From the NCBI GenBank assembly GCA_025058055.1, contig JANXEU010000026.1:1-57426 (forward strand): a stretch of 57,426 nt of DNA. Reading direction: 5' to 3'. The stretch is from Candidatus Calditenuaceae archaeon (lineage in GTDB: Archaea > Thermoproteota > Nitrososphaeria_A > Caldarchaeales > Calditenuaceae). This document shows, piece by piece, positions 48,555-56,007 of the stretch (position 1 is the first letter of the stretch; each line of letters begins with the position of its first letter). The notes under the pieces are model-generated. The model was given only the letters and a program-made list of their open reading frames with translations. It was not told where the DNA came from and made no database searches. Position numbers and translations under genes: made by a program.

Positions 48555-49910
48555 GTGGACCCAGCTATCTTTAGGGCCTACGACGCGAGGGGAGTTTACC
48601 CGAGGCAGATAAACGAGCGCGTAGCTTACGCGTTGGGAAGGGCCTTCTCTAGAATGACGGGAGCTAGAAGAGTACTAGTTGGGCGGGACGTCAGGCTCAG
48701 CGGCCCCTCTCTGATCAGAGCGGTTGCTCTGGGACTGGAAGATGAGGGCTCCGAAGTCTGCACAGCCGGAATGGTGCCGACACCCACCCTCTATCTCGGG
48801 GTCGTGGAGGGCAGGTTCGATGCTGGCGTTCAGGTCACCGCTTCCCATAACCCACCCGAATGGAACGGCTTCAAGTTCGTCCTCGGCAACGGCGAAACTG
48901 TCTCTGAAGGCCAAGGCATGGAGAGGCTGAAGGAGATTGCGATGTCGATCGGCGAGACGGAGCCTCCGAGACGCGACCCCGCATTCAGCCAGTTCGACGC
49001 GAAGGCGCTCTACCTCGAGAGGGTTAAGTCGCTGGTGAGGTTGAAGAGGAGAGTTCGGATGGTCGTGGATTTCTCGAACGGAGCAGGTTGCGAGGTTGGC
49101 AAACAGTTCTTCGAGGGGATAGGAATAGACCTTATACCGATGAACGACGTCCCGGACGGAACTTTTCCAGCCCACCTCCCTGAACCGACGACTGAGACGA
49201 TGAGAGAATTGGTTGAGGCCGTGAAGGAGCATGGCGCGGAAGTCGGTGCGGGTATAGACGGCGATGCTGACAGGGCCGTCTTCGTCGACGATCGTGGCAG
49301 GCTTCTTGAAGGAGACGTGACGCTCGCGTTCCTGGTGCAGAACTCAGACGTGAAGGGCAAGGTCGTCTACGACGTAAGCTCGAGCTCTATCGTGGAGGAG
49401 GTGATCAGAGGAAGAGGATGTGAGCCGGTGATCTGCAGGGTCGGCAGGGCCTTCATGTTGAGGAAGGTTAGAGAGGTGAGAGCGGTGTTGGGGGCGGAGA
49501 AGAGCAACCACGTCTACTTCTCGGAACTTTACGGGTTCGACGACGGCATCTTCGCCGTAGCGAAGGTCGCGGAGGCCCTTTCGAGGTCTGAGTCGAAGCT
49601 CTCGGACTTCGTTGACAGGTTGCCCAAGGTCCACGCCTCGACGATTTACACGGTGGACGTTGGAACCGACGACGTCAAGTGGCGAGCCATGGAGCTCATA
49701 GCCAAGAGGATGACCTCCTCATATGAGAGGGTGCTGACGATAGACGGTGTCAAGGCCTACCTCCCCGAAGGTTGGGTTCTCATACGGCCTTCCAACACGA
49801 TGCCGCAGATCAAGTACGTCGCGGAGGCCAGAACGGAGGAGACCCTCAACTCCTATCTCAGGATGGCGAAGACCGTCATCGACGAGGCGGTCCGCGGGGT
49901 TAGGGCGTAA
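48555..49910 (+). CDS. Phosphomannomutase/phosphoglucomutase family
   Basis: 451 residues from GTG 48555; a TTG at 48510 overlaps the previous gene. IFRAYDARGVYP at the start, the catalytic-Ser loop VTASHNPPEWNGFK, the metal loop DGDADRAVFVDD and the phosphate-binding end RPSNTMPQIKYVAEAR define an alpha-D-phosphohexomutase. It makes mannose 1-phosphate, glucose 1-phosphate or glucosamine 1-phosphate for glycans; the GxEKSNHVYFSE loop (GAEKSNHVYFSE) suggests a mannose/glucose type. Confidence 0.92.
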   Translation: MDPAIFRAYDARGVYPRQINERVAYALGRAFSRMTGARRVLVGRDVRLSGPSLIRAVALGLEDEGSEVCTAGMVPTPTLYLGVVEGRFDAGVQVTASHNPPEWNGFKFVLGNGETVSEGQGMERLKEIAMSIGETEPPRRDPAFSQFDAKALYLERVKSLVRLKRRVRMVVDFSNGAGCEVGKQFFEGIGIDLIPMNDVPDGTFPAHLPEPTTETMRELVEAVKEHGAEVGAGIDGDADRAVFVDDRGRLLEGDVTLAFLVQNSDVKGKVVYDVSSSSIVEEVIRGRGCEPVICRVGRAFMLRKVREVRAVLGAEKSNHVYFSELYGFDDGIFAVAKVAEALSRSESKLSDFVDRLPKVHASTIYTVDVGTDDVKWRAMELIAKRMTSSYERVLTIDGVKAYLPEGWVLIRPSNTMPQIKYVAEARTEETLNSYLRMAKTVIDEAVRGVRA

Positions 49911-49970
49911 CCTATTTTGTCAACGGCGAGTAAGGGCCGTCGGTGAGAGGTACTGGATGTAGTTGAGCTG

Positions 49971-50588
49971 ATGCGAGAGGTCGCCGAGTCCTACGGCTAC
50001 CTCGGGGTCTTCGGGATCTCCCTTCTCGGAAGCCTCATACCCTTTCTCCCGCTTCCATACCTCTTCGTCGTGGTGATCTTGAGCAGAACCTTGGACCCGC
50101 TAACGCTGGGCCTAGCCTCGGGTATAGGCGGGGCGGTTGGAAAGCTGACCTCCTACGCCCTAGGAAGACTCGGGAACAAACTACTCGGCATCGAGAGGAA
50201 GAGGAAGATGGAGTCCTTGAGGGAGTTCATCGGAAAGTACGGTGACCTAGCGGTCTTCCTCTTCGCACTCACGCCGCTTCCCGACGACATCTATTACATT
50301 CCTGCAGGGCTGATCAGGATGCCACTTTGGAGGTTCATGCTGGCTAACGCTGCAGGAAAGGTCGCTCTGGCTACCTTCGTTGCTTACTTGGGTGGCGTCT
50401 ACATGACCGTCATAGAGTCGACGCTCGGCAACACCTATGGCTTCGTCGTGGCCGTTGCGGCGCTCGCGGTGATCACATACGTCATCTTCAGGGTTGACTG
50501 GGAGGCCTTCGTGAGCCACTACAGGACTGGTGGTTTGAGGGGTGTCCTGAGGAACCTCAACGAGGTCCTAGGCAACAAAAGGAGATAG
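49971..50588 (+). CDS. DedA/VTT-domain membrane protein
   Basis: 205 residues. Helices around 10-40 with SLLGSLIPFLPLPYLF, ASGIGGAVGKLTSYALGRLG and ALTPLPDDIYYIPAGLIRM, the DedA-type motif, then LANAAGKVALATFVAYLGG. VTT proteins move lipid carriers such as undecaprenyl or dolichyl phosphate, or phospholipids, across membranes. Here it follows a hexomutase for glycan precursors, so lipid-linked glycan recycling is plausible but inferred. The start choice is ATG 49971. Confidence 0.87.
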   Translation: MREVAESYGYLGVFGISLLGSLIPFLPLPYLFVVVILSRTLDPLTLGLASGIGGAVGKLTSYALGRLGNKLLGIERKRKMESLREFIGKYGDLAVFLFALTPLPDDIYYIPAGLIRMPLWRFMLANAAGKVALATFVAYLGGVYMTVIESTLGNTYGFVVAVAALAVITYVIFRVDWEAFVSHYRTGGLRGVLRNLNEVLGNKRR

Positions 50589-50608
50589 GTAAACTGACAA
50601 GACAACGC

Positions 50609-51850
50609 ATGGTGTGCGAGTTGAGGCGCTACAGGTCCGTCGATATAGAGGTAGTTGACCTGAACTCAGAGTACCTCGGCGTGGGAAGGAGGACCCTCAT
50701 GGAGAACGCTGGTAGCGCGATCGCCAGATACGTAGTCGAGCAGGAGGGAAGCCTGAGCGGGAAGAGAGTGGTCGTGATAGCGGGACCCGGCAACAACGGA
50801 GGTGACGCGCTCGTCGCGGCCCGTCACATGGCAGGACTTTGCGGATCGCTAAGCGTCGTGTTGGTATCGAGGGACGGTGTGCCAAAGACCTCCGAGGCCC
50901 TCGATGCTCTCAGACCGCTGACTAACATGTACCTTTCGGTCAGACTGCTGAGAGTAACAGGAGAAAGGCTTGAGGAGGAAGTGCGCAGTACCATCGCGGA
51001 GTCAGACGTGGTGATAGACGGCCTCTTCGGCACCGGAGTCAGAGGGAGCGTCAGGGAACCATACAGAAGCGTCATCGTGGCCGTAAACTCCTCAAACGCA
51101 AGGGTCTATGCGATCGACGTTCCGTCCGGACTCAACCCGGACACAGGTGAAGGGGAGCTATACGTGAGAGCTGACCACACGATCTGCCTCCACGGCCTCA
51201 AACCCTTCGCGGGAAGGGTGAGGGCTGGCTCGATCGTGGTGAGGCCAATAGGCGCACCACCCGAGGCTGAGACGGTCGCAGGTCCGGGAGACGCGGCAGT
51301 TTCGTTACGTCGGCTGAAGGGAGAGGTGAAGGTGAGGGTATCGAGGGAAGGCGGAGCGCTCTCTGAGGGCGCGCAGGCCGCTGCGAGTTCCCTAGGCGCA
51401 CAAGTGGTAGCCATCGACTCCTCGAGCTTCAGGACGGAGGCCCCAAGTGTGAGCTTCGCGTTCGATCGCACCGGCTCGGGCTCTGAGGTCTTGCTGGAGA
51501 GGTCGTCGGGCAGGCAAGAGACACTTGGGGAGTCACTGGAGCTCGTTCGGAGTAGGTATAGTGAAATCGGTGGGCCAGTATGGAGAATCGGAGGGGCCGA
51601 CGCCTTCACCGACGGTAAGCTGAGTAAAGCCAACTGGATCGAGCCGATACACTCGAGCGACTTCAGCGTCGGAGCCATGATCGGAACCGCGGCGGTCCTA
51701 GCGAGCTGCTGTGATGACCTGCACTACGTGATAGGCGCGGCGATCTATCTCACCAGACGCGCTCTTCGAGTGACATCTGCAGAGGAACGGGCCGAGTACG
51801 TGAACGCGTTGCTTAAGGAGGTCAGTAGAACCAGAGAATCAGCAGTATGA
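50609..51850 (+). CDS. nnrE: NAD(P)H-hydrate epimerase with degenerate dehydratase-like tail
   Basis: 413 residues. Residues 1-215 are the epimerase: TLMENAGSAIARYV, VIAGPGNNGGDALVAARHM, VIDGLFGTGVRGSV and VYAIDVPSGLNPDTG, complete for repair of NAD(P)HX epimers. Fused Nnr proteins have about 270 more residues of ribokinase-like dehydratase. Here only about 190 follow and the NMTVGGTGD-type loop is missing; GPVWRIGGADAFTD and VIGAAIYLTRRAL are faint remains. A complete separate nnrD lies at 31.8 kb. The 3' end overlaps the presenilin-like gene by 29 bp. Confidence 0.88.
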   Translation: MVCELRRYRSVDIEVVDLNSEYLGVGRRTLMENAGSAIARYVVEQEGSLSGKRVVVIAGPGNNGGDALVAARHMAGLCGSLSVVLVSRDGVPKTSEALDALRPLTNMYLSVRLLRVTGERLEEEVRSTIAESDVVIDGLFGTGVRGSVREPYRSVIVAVNSSNARVYAIDVPSGLNPDTGEGELYVRADHTICLHGLKPFAGRVRAGSIVVRPIGAPPEAETVAGPGDAAVSLRRLKGEVKVRVSREGGALSEGAQAAASSLGAQVVAIDSSSFRTEAPSVSFAFDRTGSGSEVLLERSSGRQETLGESLELVRSRYSEIGGPVWRIGGADAFTDGKLSKANWIEPIHSSDFSVGAMIGTAAVLASCCDDLHYVIGAAIYLTRRALRVTSAEERAEYVNALLKEVSRTRESAV

Positions 51851-52655
51851 CGGCCGAGAGGGCCAGCGGGATCGTGAGCCCTGGTACTTGCTCCCACCTC
51901 TTCAGCATCGCGATCGTCAGGTAGTAACCGACCACCACAGCGAAGTTGACCGCCGCCGCGGCGAGGGGCCCGAGATACCTGTGTGCGACAGCTACCGCTA
52001 TCGAGTAGAACAGAAGATCGCCGAGACCTACCGTCGCACCGTCAAGCTCCACGACCATCCCTCTAAGCCCTTTGACTCTGTCGCCGAACTCGGGCCTCCT
52101 CAACGCCGAAAGGTAGCCACGCCAGACCATGAGGGCATCGAAGGCCGCGAAGGAACCGAGGAGTACGATCGCGGTCAGAGGCGGAAGGACAGACCCGACG
52201 ACTATGCCTCCGAGCGCTCCAGTAAAGGAGGCCGAGATAGCGGCCGCCAGTCCCGTGGTCCTCCTAACGGCGAAGGTCGCAGCCCCCGAGAGGCCGAAGA
52301 TCAGAGCCAGCACGGCCGAGTCCGGTAGCAGTAGCAGAACCCCTGATGAAGCGACTAGGTAAAGGGCCGAGAACGCGGTCACTAGGAAGTAAGCGATTAA
52401 CGCCAGATATCCGACGGTCCTCGGGAAGCGGAACAGCAGGAGGACCAACAGAGTCCCTGAGGCGGCGACGAAGCCCATGAGCACGACGGCGTTGAGGTAG
52501 GGAGCGGGTGAGGACTCAGGCATGACCTCGGGCTCCTCTACTGTGACCAGAGGAGGGATCGCATCTATGGGCGGCTCGAAGGGAGGGGTCAGTACGTAGA
52601 GCGTTGTCCACAGGACGGCCGTCAGTATCAGTGGCAGTAGCAGGACGACGCGCAA
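51822..52655 (-). CDS. Presenilin/signal-peptide-peptidase-like aspartyl protease
   Basis: 277 residues with nine or so membrane helices. The two catalytic Asp are likely D173 in SFAAFDALMVW (the YD motif with Phe for Tyr) and D213 in VGLGDLLFYS (GxGD). GLTIPLALSA near 260-268 corresponds to the PAL region. These match archaeal presenilin homologues, which cut within membrane helices. A large loop after helix 1 (about 25-52) is Pro/Glu-rich. It is convergent with and overlaps nnrE. Substrates are unknown. Confidence 0.83.
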   Translation of the reverse strand: MRVVLLLPLILTAVLWTTLYVLTPPFEPPIDAIPPLVTVEEPEVMPESSPAPYLNAVVLMGFVAASGTLLVLLLFRFPRTVGYLALIAYFLVTAFSALYLVASSGVLLLLPDSAVLALIFGLSGAATFAVRRTTGLAAAISASFTGALGGIVVGSVLPPLTAIVLLGSFAAFDALMVWRGYLSALRRPEFGDRVKGLRGMVVELDGATVGLGDLLFYSIAVAVAHRYLGPLAAAAVNFAVVVGYYLTIAMLKRWEQVPGLTIPLALSAVILLILWFY

Positions 52656-52710
52656 CTCCGCACTCAGTGCCGATGCGAGCTATATCACCGCTACCTCTCC
52701 GCTCGTATCG

Positions 52711-54390
52711 TTAACCTCTGCCACTGGAAGACTTCAAGCGCTCTACGAGATGCCTCATCGCGATGAAGGCGAAGGTGCAGGCAGGACCCAGCGTAGACCC
52801 TGGGCCGGGATAGGTCCCTCCGAAGACGGATGCTGAGGCGTTTCCTGCTGCGTAGAGGCCCTCGATGGGGTAGCCGTCCACGTGGAGGACGCGGCCGTAC
52901 TCATCGGTCAGCAATCCCCCGAGCGTTCCGAGGTCACCCGGGTAGATGGCGGTCGCATAGAAAGGAGGCCTCTCGATCGGACCGAGGTTCGGGTTCGGCT
53001 TGACTCGTGGGTCGCTGTAGTACCGGTCATAGGCGCTGTCGCCCCGTCCAAAGTCCTCGTCCTTACCTGCGCGTGCCATCGCGTTGAACCTCCGCACGGT
53101 CGATTCGAGTCCCGTTGGATCGACGCCGGTTTTGTCGGCGAGCTCCTTCAGCGTGTTGGCGCGCATCAGGAAAGCGGGACCGGTCTGAGACTCAGGCGTC
53201 CTGCCGGGTGGCAGCGTCCCGAAGAGGTAGTTGGACCTGTGTCTGGAGTCGATGACGAGCCACGCCGGTATCGCGTTGACCTTCCTGTGCCTCTCGTACT
53301 GGGCCTTCCAGCAGTCGACGTAGGAAGCGGACTCGTTCATGAACCGCTCGCCGGTGGAGTCCACGATTATCCCGAACGGCAGCGACCTCTCCGCTAGCAC
53401 GAACGCCGTTTCGCCCTTCGGCGTGATCATCACAGGCCCTCCCCATGCCTTGTCCATTAGAGACACTTGAGCTCCGTGCCTCTGGGCCACTTCTATCAGG
53501 TCTCCCGTGTTCCCGGGTGACCCGACGGTCCACCTTGCGTCCGTGGGCTTCGGAAGGTAGCGCTCCCTCATCTTCTGGTTCCGCTCGAACCCTCCGCTGG
53601 CGACGAGCACACCCCCTCTAGCACCCACCCTGATCGACCGTCCCTCTCTGTTGACGACCGCGCCGACTATCCTGCCGTCGGATTCGATGAGGTCGACGAC
53701 TTGGCTCTCCAACCAAATCTCCACGCCCCTCTGAAGGCAGAGCCAGAGTAGTTGGCCGACCAGAGACGCGCCGAGCGTCAGCGGCACCCTCCCGAGGGCC
53801 CTGTATCCCGCCGTCATCAGGCCGAGCTTCAGGGCGGTCGCTAGCCCCGACGCGGTCCGCCTCATGAGGTAGAGCTTTGCGGCGTCGGTGATGTATATCG
53901 GTAGTGGCGGCGCACCCGGGTACCTCCGAAGCCTCCCCAACCAATCGCCGAGCTTCTTGCCGTCGAAGACCGCGCCCTCGATGCTCCTCCCGGTCGCTGA
54001 GCCGCCCGGCTTCTCCGGGTAGTAGTCTGGGTAGCCGGTCGCGGCCCTCCACCTGAAACCCAGGTCCCTGAGGAAGCTCACCATCGCGGGACCGTTCTCG
54101 AGAAAAGCCCTGATCCGCTCGGGCGAGGTCGCCATTCCAGCCTCCGGCACGACGTTGGTTAGGTAGGTTAAAGCCGCCTCGAAAGAGTCGACGTAGCCCA
54201 TCTCCTTAATGACGGGGTTGTTGGGGATCCACAGCCCCCCACCCGACATCGCGCTCGACCCGCCGATAAGATCGGTCTTCTCGACCACGAGCGGTTCGAA
54301 GCCTGCGATCTTGACCACCAGAGCGCCTACGAGGGCAGCCGCGCCGCTGCCCACGATCAGCGCGTCACACTTTCGCTCTAAACCGGACAT
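52711..54390 (-). CDS. KstD-like FAD-dependent dehydrogenase (3-ketosteroid-delta1-dehydrogenase family)
   Basis: 559 residues from ATG 54388-54390. The FAD loop ALIVGSGAAALVGALV (about 11-26), EKTDLIGGSSAMSGGG, LVASGGFERN and the end GNASASVFGGTYPGPGSTLG match 3-oxosteroid dehydrogenases, mostly known from actinobacteria. LPFGIIVDSTGERFMNE is also typical. Archaea have no known use for steroid oxidation, so the substrate is probably another cyclic ketone or terpenoid. A TATA-like box (TTAAAACT, minus strand, about 54415-54425) overlaps the 3' end of the aminotransferase gene. Confidence 0.87.
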   Translation of the reverse strand: MSGLERKCDALIVGSGAAALVGALVVKIAGFEPLVVEKTDLIGGSSAMSGGGLWIPNNPVIKEMGYVDSFEAALTYLTNVVPEAGMATSPERIRAFLENGPAMVSFLRDLGFRWRAATGYPDYYPEKPGGSATGRSIEGAVFDGKKLGDWLGRLRRYPGAPPLPIYITDAAKLYLMRRTASGLATALKLGLMTAGYRALGRVPLTLGASLVGQLLWLCLQRGVEIWLESQVVDLIESDGRIVGAVVNREGRSIRVGARGGVLVASGGFERNQKMRERYLPKPTDARWTVGSPGNTGDLIEVAQRHGAQVSLMDKAWGGPVMITPKGETAFVLAERSLPFGIIVDSTGERFMNESASYVDCWKAQYERHRKVNAIPAWLVIDSRHRSNYLFGTLPPGRTPESQTGPAFLMRANTLKELADKTGVDPTGLESTVRRFNAMARAGKDEDFGRGDSAYDRYYSDPRVKPNPNLGPIERPPFYATAIYPGDLGTLGGLLTDEYGRVLHVDGYPIEGLYAAGNASASVFGGTYPGPGSTLGPACTFAFIAMRHLVERLKSSSGRG

Positions 54391-54423
54391 CACATATTAA
54401 ATAGACGGCGTACAATAATAGTT

Positions 54424-55593
54424 TTAACGCCTTGAAAGGTCATCTTGGTAGGACTTCAGGACACTGTCGATCAGCTGGACGCTCACACCGATGTCCTCCT
54501 CCGTGATCACGTAAGGCGGCAGCAACCTGAGGACCGTGGTACCTGCCCTAAGCGTCAAAAGCCCCTTCGACTGAAGCTCCTTGATGACCTGCGACGGACT
54601 GAACCTTAAGTCGAGCCCGAGCATCAGGCCCTTCCCTTTCACCCCCCTCACCACCTTCGGGTTCTGAGACGCTACCTCCTTCAGACCGTCAGCGAGCAGC
54701 GACCCCGCGTAACCCGCCCTCTCCGGGACGTTGTCTCCGCGAAGCGCTTCCACTCCACCCATTAAAGCTGCTAGGGCCAAGGGATTGCCACCGTGGGTGC
54801 TCCCGTGCTCACCGTCCTCAACCCTCGACGCGACCTCGTCGGTGACCGCGACGAAGCTGACAGGAAAGCCTCCGCCAATTGACTTTCCCGCTACGAGCAT
54901 GTCGGCCCTCACACCTGACTCTGAGTGGGCCCAGACGGAGCCTGTGCGCCCGAAACCTGACTGGACCTCGTCGATCACGAGGAACGCGCCGACATCCCTG
55001 CACCTCTTCTCCACCTCCCGCAGGAACTCCGGACGCGCAACCGTCAACCCACCCTCTCCCTGCACGGGCTCTAGTATCACGGCCGCAACGTCCTCCCCGA
55101 TCTTCTCAATCTGGTCGACCTCGTTGAAGGGCAGGAACTCCACCTCGAACGGGAACGGGTCGTATCCCTCGCGATAGGTCTTGTTGAACGTCGCGGAGAG
55201 CGCTCCGAAGGTCCTGCCGTGAAAGGAGCCCGTGAACGCGACCAGCTTCCTCCTCTTGGTCCTCTTCCTAGCCAACTTGAGGGCTAGCTCCACTGCCTCG
55301 CTTCCGGAGTTCTGGAAGAAGACGTTCCCCAGGTGATCGGGCAGAACACGGTCGAGCGCGTCGAGGGTTTCGTCGAGGACGTCGCTGTCGTAAAGGGGTG
55401 GCAGCACCATCACCTGCCCAAGCTGTTCTCTAAGCCTCCTGACGACGTAGGGGTTCAGGTGTCCGAGGAGAGCTGCGCCGTTGCCGGTATGGTAGTCCAA
55501 GTATCTCTTGCCGGATTGGTCCCAGACGTACTGACCCTCGGCCCTCTTGACCCTCAGCCCCCTCGGTGCGAAGAACCTGATCAGCTTCACCAA
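54424..55593 (-). CDS. Class III aminotransferase, LysJ/ArgD type
   Basis: 389 residues from TTG 55591-55593; a longer frame to 55665 adds residues not typical of the family. GQYVWDQSGKRYLDYHTGNG, FQNSGSEAVELALKLAR, GSFHGRTFGALS, VILEPVQGEGG, LVIDEVQSGFGRTG and the PLP Lys in VAGKSIGGGFP are all present. In archaea such enzymes make LysW-lysine and LysW-ornithine; the same fold serves acetylornithine. No other lysine/arginine gene is near. Transcribed toward the KstD-like gene, but that gene has its own promoter. Confidence 0.88.
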   Translation of the reverse strand: MVKLIRFFAPRGLRVKRAEGQYVWDQSGKRYLDYHTGNGAALLGHLNPYVVRRLREQLGQVMVLPPLYDSDVLDETLDALDRVLPDHLGNVFFQNSGSEAVELALKLARKRTKRRKLVAFTGSFHGRTFGALSATFNKTYREGYDPFPFEVEFLPFNEVDQIEKIGEDVAAVILEPVQGEGGLTVARPEFLREVEKRCRDVGAFLVIDEVQSGFGRTGSVWAHSESGVRADMLVAGKSIGGGFPVSFVAVTDEVASRVEDGEHGSTHGGNPLALAALMGGVEALRGDNVPERAGYAGSLLADGLKEVASQNPKVVRGVKGKGLMLGLDLRFSPSQVIKELQSKGLLTLRAGTTVLRLLPPYVITEEDIGVSVQLIDSVLKSYQDDLSRR

Positions 55594-55665
55594 TTCTCGG
55601 CCTCGACTAATGCACTGAACCTCCCAATAAGTGTCTGCCCTCTCGACCTCTACGGCGAGCAGCAC

Positions 55666-56007
55666 ATCGTCACCTCTAAGACGCGGACGTCAGCACCTCG
55701 ATGACTGGGTGTGGTTTCACCGTTTCAGTCGAGTATCGGTCAAGTCGCTGGTCATAGGATGCAACCCATCGCTTGAGTACGAGGACCGCAATTTGGCAGA
55801 CGACATCTCCGAGAAGCGCTAAAGGTGTGCGAGGTGCAGAGTAGCAGTCCTTGAGTGAATTTCACGATCAGGAGTTCGAATGAATGGGTGCGAGTTTTCA
55901 TTGACATTTTTAATCAACGCGACAGCGAAATTAGCAGGTGAAAGAGAGATGCACGAAGACACAACCGACGCGAGCTCTATCGCTCTCATGTGCGGGGTGA
56001 GCTCGAC
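55666..56007. other. 342-bp intergenic region with a promoter for the GT2 gene and a possible short leader frame
   Basis: ATTTTTAATC (55906-55915) is a TATA-like box that would start a transcript near 55937. A 25-codon frame (ATG 55949 to TAG 56026) with AGGTG 11 nt upstream lies between it and the GT2 ATG and overlaps the GT2 start in another frame. It could be a coupled leader peptide or chance. The part 55666-55900 holds nothing recognisable. Confidence 0.4.

Noticed and set aside
55631-55822. 63-codon plus-strand frame at the start of the aminotransferase/GT2 spacer
   Set aside because: It begins antisense to the aminotransferase, has no recognised motif and no promoter or SD site.
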